Origin: an uncultured Collinsella sp. | Lineage (GTDB): Bacteria; Actinomycetota; Coriobacteriia; Coriobacteriales; Coriobacteriaceae | Reading direction: 5' to 3' | DNA: 16,171 bases | NCBI GenBank assembly: GCA_900548935.1 | Contig: URMR01000029.1 | Coordinates: 1 to 16,171 of the forward strand | Part shown: positions 5,445 to 12,200 of the stretch, piece by piece | How positions within the stretch are numbered: the stretch's first letter is position 1 | How the letters are laid out: each line of letters opens with the position of its first letter | Made by a program: the position numbers and the translations under genes | The notes under the pieces: model-generated | The model's database searches: none | Told to the model about the DNA's origin: nothing | The model's input: only the letters and a program-made list of their open reading frames with translations

Positions 5445-6215
5445 CTATAGCAGCCCAAAGTGCTTGGCGGCGTTATAGATCCCGTCGTCGTCCACGGCGC
5501 TCGTCACATAGGTCGCCGCAGATTTCACCGTGTCCTGCGCGTTGCCCATGGCCACGCTCGTGCCCACGGCAGAAAACATCGGCAAATCGTTCTCGCCGTC
5601 GCCAAAGGCAATCGCCTCGCTCGCGTCGATGCCCAGGCGATCCAGCGTCGCCGCCACGCCCAGGTCCTTGCCGCCGTTGGCCGGAATAATGTCGCAGAAC
5701 AGATCGCACCAGCGCGTGGTTGTAGAATGCGACAGGACATCGGTAACTATGCCCTGGTCGGCCGGGTCCACAAAGGCGCAGAACTGGTAAACCGGCGCGT
5801 CGAAAGCATGCTCAAAAGGCTCCTCGTGATACGAGATTCCGGCATTGTCGGCAGCCGCCACCACGCGCTTGGACAGACGGTTCACAAACGAATTCTCGCC
5901 CTGCATGCACAGTGAGTCGTAGCGTCCCTGCGCCACCTGGTCCACAATCACCGCAACGTCGTCCGGATCGATCGGGCAGCTGCGGTAAACGCCGTCAGCG
6001 TCAAAACAGTGCTGACCCGAAAGCGTAATGTACGCATCCCAACCCAAGTCGAACAGCCAATCCGGCATCTGGTAGGTCGGGCGACCCGTGGCGATTATGC
6101 ACGCAATCCCCTGCTCGCGAAAGCTATCGAGCACCTGCTGCGCCGACGCCGGAATCCGATGGGTCTTAAAGCTCAGCAACGTGCCGTCGATATCGAAAAA
6201 TGCGGCCTTGATCAT
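5445..6215 (-). CDS. Cof-type HAD hydrolase (HAD-IIB sugar/nucleotide phosphatase)
   Basis: A 256-residue HAD phosphatase. Motif I FFDIDGT gives the nucleophile D8 and acid/base D10, motif II is ATGRP (T43), motif III is K183, and motif IV GDGENDLPM gives D206 and D210. The cap between motifs II and III (about residues 80-180) is of the C2B type, which defines the Cof subfamily. Such enzymes dephosphorylate sugar phosphates, FMN, PLP or similar small molecules; the substrate here is unknown. The ATG at 6215 begins 6 nt after the stop of the upstream Uup-like gene, and its GAGGAG ribosome-binding site lies inside that gene's last codons. The two are probably translated from one transcript. Confidence 0.92.
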   Translation of the reverse strand: MIKAAFFDIDGTLLSFKTHRIPASAQQVLDSFREQGIACIIATGRPTYQMPDWLFDLGWDAYITLSGQHCFDADGVYRSCPIDPDDVAVIVDQVAQGRYDSLCMQGENSFVNRLSKRVVAAADNAGISYHEEPFEHAFDAPVYQFCAFVDPADQGIVTDVLSHSTTTRWCDLFCDIIPANGGKDLGVAATLDRLGIDASEAIAFGDGENDLPMFSAVGTSVAMGNAQDTVKSAATYVTSAVDDDGIYNAAKHFGLL

Positions 6216-6221
6216 CCTTGC

Positions 6222-8081
6222 CTACTCCTCGCCCTCGAGCTTCTCGCTCGCCTCGAGCCAAGCCATCTCCAGCTCGTCCATGGCGGCGTGAGCCTCGTCA
6301 ATCTTTGCCTGCTGCTCGCCCAGCGCCGTGTAATTGGTGGGGTCGACCTGGGCCATCGCAGCCTCGGCCTCCTCCACGCGTGCGCGCTGCGTCTCCATTT
6401 TGCGCTCGAGCGAGCTCACCTCGCGGCGGAGCTTCTGGCGTTCGGCGTTGGAAAGGCCATTGGGCTGGCCGCTCGACTTGGGCTTTTCGGCCGCAGCCGC
6501 CGCGGCACCGGTGTCAAACGTGCCGGTCTTGGCGCTCGGTGCGCCCACGGGCTCGCCCTCGGCAGTAGCGTTGCACAGGCGCAGGTACTGGTCGACGCCG
6601 CCAGGCATATGCGTCAGGTGACCGTCGAGCAGCGCCCACTGCTGGTCGGTCACGCGCTCCATCAAGAAGCGGTCGTGCGTCACCAGGATCAGCGTGCCGG
6701 GCCAGCCGTCGAGCAGGTCCTCGACAATCGCGAGCATGTCGGTATCCAGGTCGTTGCCGGGCTCGTCCAGGATGAGCACGTTGGGCTCGTCCAGGATCGT
6801 CAGCAACAGCGACAGGCGACGGCGCTGGCCGCCCGAAAGATCGCCGATGCGGCTCCAGAGCTGCTGGGTCGTAAAGCCCAGACGCTCGCAGAGCTTCTCG
6901 GGCGAGGTCTCCTTGCCGTCGATGACGTAGTACTTCTTATAGTTGCCGAGCACCTCGCGGATCGTATCGCCCATGTAGGGTTCGAGCTCCTCGAGCTGTT
7001 GCGACAGCACGCCAAAACGCACTGTCTGGCCAATCTTCACGCGGCCGCGCGTGGGCGCAATCTTGCCCTGAATCACATCGAGCAGCGTCGACTTGCCAGC
7101 GCCGTTCTCGCCCAAAAGACCATAGCGGTCGCCCGCGCCGATGAGCCAGGTCACGTCGGAGAGCACCTGCTTGGGCGCGCCATCGGTGTCCGCATAGCCG
7201 GCGTCCACGTCGACCACGTCGATAACTTGCTTGCCCAGGCGGCTCACGGCGAGGCGCTTGAGCTCCAGCTCGTCGCGTACAGGCGGTACGTCGGCGATGA
7301 GCTCGCGAGCGGCATCCACGCGAAACTTGGGCTTGGTGGAGCGCGCCTGGGCACCGCGGCTTAGCCACGCGAGCTCCTTGCGCGCCATGTTGCGACGGCG
7401 CTCCTCGGTAACCGCGGCCATGCGGTCGCGCTCTACGCGCTGAAGGATATATGCGGAGTAACCGCCCTCGAAGGGGTCGACCTGGCCGTCGTGGACCTCC
7501 CACATGCTGGTGCAGACCTCGTCCAAGAACCAGCGATCGTGTGTGACCACGAGCATGGCGCCCTGACCGCGCTGCCAGCGGGCCTTTAAGTGGCGCGCGA
7601 GCCAGTTGATGGTGCGCATGTCCAGGTGGTTGGTGGGCTCGTCGAGCATGAGCACGTCGTAGTCGCCGATCAGCAGGCGCGCGAGGTCCACGCGACGGCG
7701 CTGGCCGCCCGAAAGCTCGCCCACCGTGCCCTCCCAGGGCGCATCGCTGATGAGGCCGGCCAGGATCTGGCGCGTACGCGGGCTCGACGCCCACTCGTAC
7801 TCGGGCGTGTCGCCGACGACGGCATGATGCACGGTGTCGGTATCAACGAGGTTGTCCTTTTGGCCGAGCAATCCGATCGTGGTGTCGCGGCGGTGCGTCA
7901 CGCGGCCGTCGTCGGGCTCCAGCGTGCCGGCGAGCACGCTTAGCAGCGTCGACTTGCCGTCGCCGTTTTTGCCGACGATACCAATACGGTCGCCCTCGCC
8001 CACGCCGAGCGTCACGCTATCGAAAATATGCTTGGTGGGAAACTCTAGGCTGACGGAATCGCATCCCAAAAGAATCGCCAT
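6222..8081 (-). CDS. uup: ABC-F family ATPase, Uup-like
   Basis: A 619-residue soluble protein with two ABC domains and no membrane segment. Domain 1 has a Walker A of GKNGDGKST (37-45), LSGGQ (123-127), Walker B LMLDEP and EPTNHLD (148-154). Domain 2 has GENGAGKST (324-332), LSGGQ (415-419) and EPGNDLD (440-446). About 70 C-terminal residues (545-616) are a charged coiled coil, which together with NDLD in domain 2 points to Uup, a ribosome- and DNA-associated ABC-F protein. The exact paralogue is less certain. Oddities are D41 in the first Walker A, where Ala/Ser is common, and Gly for Thr in EPGNDLD. An in-frame extension to 8195 exists, but the ATG at 8081 has GAAGGAG upstream and starts exactly at the conserved domain. 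It is the first gene of a two-gene unit with the Cof-type phosphatase. Confidence 0.88.
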   Translation of the reverse strand: MAILLGCDSVSLEFPTKHIFDSVTLGVGEGDRIGIVGKNGDGKSTLLSVLAGTLEPDDGRVTHRRDTTIGLLGQKDNLVDTDTVHHAVVGDTPEYEWASSPRTRQILAGLISDAPWEGTVGELSGGQRRRVDLARLLIGDYDVLMLDEPTNHLDMRTINWLARHLKARWQRGQGAMLVVTHDRWFLDEVCTSMWEVHDGQVDPFEGGYSAYILQRVERDRMAAVTEERRRNMARKELAWLSRGAQARSTKPKFRVDAARELIADVPPVRDELELKRLAVSRLGKQVIDVVDVDAGYADTDGAPKQVLSDVTWLIGAGDRYGLLGENGAGKSTLLDVIQGKIAPTRGRVKIGQTVRFGVLSQQLEELEPYMGDTIREVLGNYKKYYVIDGKETSPEKLCERLGFTTQQLWSRIGDLSGGQRRRLSLLLTILDEPNVLILDEPGNDLDTDMLAIVEDLLDGWPGTLILVTHDRFLMERVTDQQWALLDGHLTHMPGGVDQYLRLCNATAEGEPVGAPSAKTGTFDTGAAAAAAEKPKSSGQPNGLSNAERQKLRREVSSLERKMETQRARVEEAEAAMAQVDPTNYTALGEQQAKIDEAHAAMDELEMAWLEASEKLEGEE

Positions 8082-8116
8082 ATGCCCTGCTCCTTCGTAG
8101 AAATTCAACGTTGTCC

Positions 8117-8125
8117 ATGATAGCA
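8117..8125 (-). promoter_or_regulatory. Extended -10 promoter for the Uup-like gene
   Basis: On the minus strand TGCTATCAT is an extended -10 (TG, one base, TATCAT) about 36 nt before the uup start codon. No good -35 is visible, as is common with extended -10 promoters. It lies just past the pst operon terminator. Confidence 0.55.
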
Positions 8126-8151
8126 GCGAAAAGGCGGGGCGCACACGACAC

Positions 8152-8189
8152 AAAAAGGCGGGCCATCTCCCGCAAGAGATGACCCGCCT
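8152..8189 (-). terminator. Rho-independent terminator of the pstSCAB operon
   Basis: AGGCGGG/CCCGCCT (8156-8162 / 8183-8189) and CATCTC/GAGATG (8164-8169 / 8176-8181) pair with one C-A mismatch and a 6-nt loop. On the minus strand the stem runs straight into TTTTT (8156-8152, the first T also closing the stem). Confidence 0.92.
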
Positions 8190-8200
8190 CTCCAATCAGT

Positions 8201-8226
8201 CCCGCGGCAACCGTGGCCGCCGCGGG
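8201..8226 (-). other. GC-rich hairpin between pstB and its terminator
   Basis: CCCGCGGC (8201-8208) pairs perfectly with GCCGCGGG (8219-8226) across 10 nt. It lies about 20 nt beyond the pstB stop and before the terminator stem, so it could protect the 3' end of the operon mRNA. Confidence 0.5.
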
Positions 8227-8244
8227 CCTCAAGCATGTCCCGGA

Positions 8245-9117
8245 CTAGGAGAACATGCCGGTGAGGTAATCATTCAGCCGCTTATCCTTGGGCCGTTGGA
8301 AAATCTCGTCGGTCTCGTCGTACTCGACCATATCGCCCATGTAGAAGAACGCCGTTCGGTTTGACACACGCGACGCCTGCTCCATGTTGTGCGTCACGAT
8401 GACGATGGCACGCTCGGCCACAATCGATGACATGAGGTCCTCGATCGCCAGCGTCGAGATGGGATCGAGCGCCGAGCAGGGCTCGTCAAACAAAATCACG
8501 TCGGGGTTGAGCGCCAGCGTGCGTGCAATGCACAGACGCTGCTGTTGGCCGCCCGAAAGCGCGTAGGCGCTCTTGTCGAGCTTGTCCTTGACCTCGTCCC
8601 ACAGTGCCGCACCACGCAGGCTCTCCTCGACCATACGATCAAGCTCGTCGCGGTCGGTGATGCCGTGGCGCTTGGGCGCAAACGTAATGTTGTCGCGAAT
8701 GGACTTGCGGAAAGGGTTGGGCTGCTGAAACACCATGCCAATGGAGCGACGCAGCTCGTACGTGTTCTCGGTCTTGGTGTTCACGTTGCGCCCGCGGTAG
8801 CTGATCTCGCCCTCCACGCGGCAGCCGCGAATCTCGCGATTCATGAGGTTGAGGCTACGTAAGAAGGTCGACTTACCGCAGCCCGAAGGCCCAATGAGCG
8901 CCGTGATCTCGCCCTTGTGAAAGTCGAGCGACGTATCGTGCAGCGCATGGTGGTCGCCATAGTACACGTTGACGTCCTTGGTAGAGAGCACGACCTCGTC
9001 GCTCACGGCCTTGCCGCTCACGCGAACGCGCTTCTCGCTCTCCCCCACGCTCGACAGGAAGTCCTGGGTCTCGGACGATGCCGCTTCGGTTGCGGTCGTT
9101 GCTTTCATCTCGCTCAT
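8245..9117 (-). CDS. pstB: Phosphate ABC transporter ATP-binding protein PstB
   Basis: A 290-residue ABC ATPase that powers high-affinity phosphate uptake with PstS, PstC and PstA. Walker A is GPSGCGKST (76-84), the Q-loop is FQQPNPF (Q131), the signature is LSGGQQQR (188-195), Walker B is VILFDEPCSALDP (207-219) and the switch His is H243. FQQPNPF and DEPCSALDPIST are typical of PstB. About 40 polar residues precede the conserved start VVLSTKDVNVYYG, so the protein is longer than the usual 250-260; a later start is possible but none has a better signal. Its ATG overlaps the pstA stop (ATGA, 9114-9117), indicating translational coupling. It is the last gene of the pst operon. Confidence 0.96.
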   Translation of the reverse strand: MSEMKATTATEAASSETQDFLSSVGESEKRVRVSGKAVSDEVVLSTKDVNVYYGDHHALHDTSLDFHKGEITALIGPSGCGKSTFLRSLNLMNREIRGCRVEGEISYRGRNVNTKTENTYELRRSIGMVFQQPNPFRKSIRDNITFAPKRHGITDRDELDRMVEESLRGAALWDEVKDKLDKSAYALSGGQQQRLCIARTLALNPDVILFDEPCSALDPISTLAIEDLMSSIVAERAIVIVTHNMEQASRVSNRTAFFYMGDMVEYDETDEIFQRPKDKRLNDYLTGMFS

Positions 9118-10040
9118 TCGGCCGTCATCTTCCTTGCCAGTTGCTTGCCCACGATACGGGCAACTACGTTAAACAGCAGCACGCAGATCATCAGCAGCGC
9201 TGCGGTGCCCCAAACGATCTGCTGAGCCTCAGGGCTGCCCTCGCCGTAAATCTTGTAGATGTGCACGGCGAGCGACTCACCGGGGCGGAACACGTTCCAG
9301 GCGCAGGTGGGGCTCGACAGGTTAAAGCTCAAGAAGTTCAGACGCACCGGCGAGCTCATGCCCGAGGTAAAGAGCAGTGCCGCCGCCTCGCCAAACACGC
9401 GGCCGGCCGAAAGCACGATGCCCGTCACGATGGCGGGCATGGCCTCGGGAATCAGGATGTGCAGCGTGGCCTCCCAGCGAGTGAGGCCCATGGCCAGGCA
9501 CGCATCGCGCTGGGCCTGTGGCACGTCCTCGAGCGCCTGCTGGATCACGCGCACCAGGATGGGGATGTTGAACATGGTGAGCGCGACGGCGCCGGAGATG
9601 ATGGAGTACTTCCAGCCCAGCTGCACCGAGAACACCAGGAAGCCGAACATGCCGACGACGATGGAAGGCAGCGAGGACAGCGTCTCGATGGCGGTGGAGG
9701 CGATGTCGCGGATGGGCCCGTCCGGCGCGTACTCAACCAGGAAGACCGCGCCGCCCAGGCTGATGGGCACCGAAATAATCAGGGTGATCAGCAGCAGATA
9801 GAATGAGTCGAACAGCTGGTAGAGTACGCCGCCCTGGGTACCGTTGGCGCGCGCGGGCTGCGTGAGAAATCCCGGCTGGAACAGCGTCGAGATGCCCTCG
9901 AACAGGATATAGGCCACCATGGAAATGACGACGAGCATGACGATGGCGACGATCGCCGTCAGCACGCCCGTGGCGATGCGGTCCTGATTTTGGACGCGCC
10001 CGAATCTCGCCTCGTCGATATGGATGCGCGTGCTAGCCAC
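9114..10040 (-). CDS. pstA: Phosphate ABC transporter permease PstA
   Basis: A 308-residue inner-membrane permease with six predicted membrane segments, the first at about residues 25-50. The cytoplasmic EAA-type loop AMGLTRWEATLHILIPEAMP docks on PstB. SLPSIVVGMFGF and SVPISLGGAVFLVEYAP are characteristic of PstA. It forms the channel heterodimer with PstC. The start is a GTG at 10040-10038 that overlaps the end of pstC by 8 nt, so the two are probably translationally coupled; its 3' end overlaps the pstB start by 4 nt. Confidence 0.95.
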   Translation of the reverse strand: MASTRIHIDEARFGRVQNQDRIATGVLTAIVAIVMLVVISMVAYILFEGISTLFQPGFLTQPARANGTQGGVLYQLFDSFYLLLITLIISVPISLGGAVFLVEYAPDGPIRDIASTAIETLSSLPSIVVGMFGFLVFSVQLGWKYSIISGAVALTMFNIPILVRVIQQALEDVPQAQRDACLAMGLTRWEATLHILIPEAMPAIVTGIVLSAGRVFGEAAALLFTSGMSSPVRLNFLSFNLSSPTCAWNVFRPGESLAVHIYKIYGEGSPEAQQIVWGTAALLMICVLLFNVVARIVGKQLARKMTAE

Positions 10041-10941
10041 GAGCCTTCGCCCCCTTGCGCCCGATGAGATGGATGATCAGGATGAAGATGAGGCTCATGC
10101 CCATCAGCAGCAGACCGAGCGCCCACAGAACATCGTCCTGGGCCGAGCCCTCGGCATAGACCGCCATAGACGTGGTGAGCGTGGTGGTGATGGTCGAGGC
10201 CGGCGACAGCAGCGACGTCGGCATGGCCTCGATGCCGCCGATGACCATACGCACGGCGAGCGTCTCGCCAAAGGCACGCGTCATGCCAAGGATGACCGCG
10301 GTCATGAGCGACGGCATGGCGGACTTGAGCACCACGTGCCAGATGGTCTGCCAGCGGGTGTAGCCCAGAGCGAGCGAGCCCTGACGGTAGCTATCGGGCA
10401 CGGCGCGCAGGCCATCGACCGAAAGCGTAGTCATGGTCGGCAGGATCATGACGGCCAGCACGATGGCGCCGGGCAAGATGCCCAGGCCCGTGCTCACGTG
10501 GAAAACGCTCTTCATAAGGCCGACAACCACGTGAAAACCGATGAGGCCAAAGACGACCGAGGGAATGCCGGTCAAAAGCTCAATAAGCGGCTGAAAGATC
10601 TTGGAACCAAACTTAGGTCGAATCTCGACCGCAAAGATGGCAGAGCCGATGGCGATGGGCAGCGCGATGAGCGTGGAGAGCACCATGACCGCAAACGAGG
10701 TGACGATCAGAGGCAGGGCGCCGGTGTAGGGCAGGCCGTTTTTAGCCGTGTTGGCCAGGTCCCACTTGGCGCCGGTAAAGAACTCGACGACCGAAACGCC
10801 GTCCTTGAGAAAAGCCGAGAGGCCCTTTTGGGCGACCATAAAGATGAGCGCGGCAACAACAAGCGTCACGAGCGCTACGCACGCGCCCGTGACGCCCAGG
10901 CCCACGTTCTCAAGGTCGCGCTTTGGCAGCTGTTTTGCCAT
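10033..10941 (-). CDS. pstC: Phosphate ABC transporter permease PstC
   Basis: A 302-residue inner-membrane permease and partner of PstA. The first membrane segment lies at about residues 15-37. TGIPSVVFGLIGFHV and the EAA loop ALGYTRWQTIWHVVLKSAMPSL are typical of PstC, as is the motif RAFGETLAVRMV. It starts 24 nt after the pstS stop, with GGAAAGG 6-7 nt before the ATG. The pstS stop is followed closely by a second in-frame-looking TAA (TAAGTAA). Confidence 0.95.
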   Translation of the reverse strand: MAKQLPKRDLENVGLGVTGACVALVTLVVAALIFMVAQKGLSAFLKDGVSVVEFFTGAKWDLANTAKNGLPYTGALPLIVTSFAVMVLSTLIALPIAIGSAIFAVEIRPKFGSKIFQPLIELLTGIPSVVFGLIGFHVVVGLMKSVFHVSTGLGILPGAIVLAVMILPTMTTLSVDGLRAVPDSYRQGSLALGYTRWQTIWHVVLKSAMPSLMTAVILGMTRAFGETLAVRMVIGGIEAMPTSLLSPASTITTTLTTSMAVYAEGSAQDDVLWALGLLLMGMSLIFILIIHLIGRKGAKARG

Positions 10942-10965
10942 TGCAAACCTTTCCGGGGCGGTTAC

Positions 10966-11907
10966 TTATTTAGCGGAGACCTTGCCGCTGGCGTCCTTGA
11001 CGACCTTCATGGCAGAGACGGGGATAAAGCCCTGCTCCTCGACGAGCTTGCCCTGGACATCGTCGGAAAGCATGAACTCCAGGAATGCCTTGGTGGCGTC
11101 GTCGGCGTCCTTTGCGCAGTACATGTGCTCGGTAGCCCAGATCTTAAAGGAGTCGTCGGTGACGTTTGCACTCTTGGGCTCCACGCCCTCGACCTTGATG
11201 GCGTTGAACTTGGAGTCATCGAAGTGCGAGAAGTCGAGGTAGGAGATGGCGTTGTCGGTGCTGCCCATCTGAGTCTGGACATCGCCGGACTTGTCGAGCT
11301 CGGCGTCGCCCTTAAAGTCGACGGCCTCGTCGCCAAAGACGGCGGCCTCGAAGGTGGCGCGGGTACCGGAGCCGGCCTTGCGGTTGAGCACGACGATGGT
11401 GGCGTCGTCACCGCCGACCTCGTTCCAGTTGGTGATCTGGCCGGAGAAGATACCCTTGAGCTGCTCGAGGGACAGGTCGTCGACCGTCACGTTCTTGGAG
11501 ACGACGGGGCCCATGCCCACGACGGCGACCTCGTGGTCGACGAGGTTCTTGACCTGGTCGGCCTCGAGCTTGGTCTCGGCGAAGACGTCGGAGTTACCGA
11601 TGGTGACGGTGCCGGCGGCAACAGCGGTCAGGCCCTTGCCCGAACCGTTGCCCGAGCCGGAGACGGAGACATCGGGGTTGGCGTCCATGAACTTCTCGGC
11701 AGCGGCCTCGACGAGAGCCTGGAACGAGGAGGCGCCGTCGTAGGTCACCTCGCCGGCGACGGACTCGGCAGCGGCAGCGGCGCTGCCCTTGTCGGCAGCA
11801 TTGGAAGCGCCTGCGCCGCCGCAGCCAACGAGGCCGAGGCCCACAAAGCTGGCAAGACCACCAGCGAGGCCGAGGAACTGACGACGAGAATAAGCCTGAT
11901 CGAGCAT
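10966..11907 (-). CDS. pstS: Phosphate-binding lipoprotein PstS with Tat-type signal
   Basis: A 313-residue extracytoplasmic solute-binding protein that captures phosphate for PstCAB. The N-terminus has the twin-arginine motif S7-R8-R9-Q-F-L and a hydrophobic stretch ending in the lipobox LVGC (C29), so it should be Tat-exported and lipid-anchored. The mature part contains the PBP-like segments TYDGASSFQALVEAA, GSGNGSGKGL (phosphate loop) and RKAGSGTRATFE, all typical of PstS. In-frame codons reach back to 12090, but the ATG at 11907 has GAAAGGAAG just upstream and starts the signal peptide at the expected place. It is the first gene of pstSCAB, a likely phosphate-starvation operon (direct repeats at 12050-12080). 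Confidence 0.95.
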   Translation of the reverse strand: MLDQAYSRRQFLGLAGGLASFVGLGLVGCGGAGASNAADKGSAAAAAESVAGEVTYDGASSFQALVEAAAEKFMDANPDVSVSGSGNGSGKGLTAVAAGTVTIGNSDVFAETKLEADQVKNLVDHEVAVVGMGPVVSKNVTVDDLSLEQLKGIFSGQITNWNEVGGDDATIVVLNRKAGSGTRATFEAAVFGDEAVDFKGDAELDKSGDVQTQMGSTDNAISYLDFSHFDDSKFNAIKVEGVEPKSANVTDDSFKIWATEHMYCAKDADDATKAFLEFMLSDDVQGKLVEEQGFIPVSAMKVVKDASGKVSAK

Positions 11908-11932
11908 GATCTTCCTTTCATACATGCGACTC

Positions 11933-11949
11933 GCGGGCACCCCGCCCGC
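11933..11949 (-). other. Hairpin in the pstS leader
   Basis: GCGGGC (11933-11938) pairs with GCCCGC (11944-11949) across 5 nt, shortly upstream of the pstS ribosome-binding site. It could modulate translation or mRNA stability; no function is shown. Confidence 0.4.
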
Positions 11950-12049
11950 TTTGCTGTTTGGAAAGATACGGCCCCGACCGGGCGGCGCCCGCGCCAACTG
12001 CGGTTTCTTACGGGCATTTGATAGACCCTTACCGCAAGCGCGGCTCGGC

Positions 12050-12080
12050 TTTACAAACGAATAACAAACCCGCCACCAAG
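12050..12080 (-). promoter_or_regulatory. PHO-box-like direct repeats upstream of pstS
   Basis: In plus-strand reading, ACAAAC at 12053-12058 and 12064-12069 repeats with an exact 11-bp period, and a weaker third unit ACCAAG follows at 12075-12080. Equally, TTTACA (12050-12055), 5 nt and ATAACA (12061-12066) resemble the PhoP repeat format. An 11-bp period is typical of PhoB/PhoP-family response regulators. A candidate -10 for pstS, TATCAA, lies at 12023-12018, rather far from the repeats. Confidence 0.55.
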
Positions 12081-12103
12081 CATGACCCACCTTTTACACC
12101 GAT

Positions 12104-12177
12104 AAAAAGCAGTTGCGGTGAAATAGTTCCTGTTTGGCTGTCAGGCAGCCGATTCTAGGAACTATTCCACCGCAACT
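12104..12177 (-). terminator. Likely terminator of the M20 peptidase gene, formed by repeat copy A
   Basis: Read on the minus strand, the 21-bp stem of copy A ends two bases before TTTTT (12108-12104), the layout of a rho-independent terminator. It sits 24 nt after the peptidase stop codon and shields the pstS promoter. Confidence 0.75.
12111..12177. repeat. Palindromic repeat element, copy A
   Basis: The outer arms AGTTGCGGTG... (12111-12131) and ...CACCGCAACT (12157-12177) pair in 20 of 21 positions. An inner GGCTG/CAGCC stem (12136-12140 / 12146-12150) lies within the loop. The outer sequence TTGCGGTG-A/G-AATAG, the CTGTTT-GGCT loop side and the trailing CAACTTAG are shared with copy B at 15387-15449. 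Confidence 0.9.
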
Positions 12178-12200
12178 TAGATTGGTAAAACCGCGTAACC

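Noticed and set aside
6009..7364. A 451-codon plus-strand frame antisense to the Uup-like gene
   Set aside because: It runs across two unrelated minus-strand genes and has a composition expected of an antisense shadow.
8082..8195. Longer N-terminus for the Uup-like protein
   Set aside because: The extension crosses the predicted promoter and pst terminator, has no family similarity, and the ATG at 8081 has a good ribosome-binding site.
10024..12021. A 665-codon open frame on the plus strand antisense to pstS and pstC
   Set aside because: It is the mirror of strongly recognised pst genes, is rich in His/Asp/Gly typical of complemented GC-rich codons, and has no ribosome-binding site or known domain.
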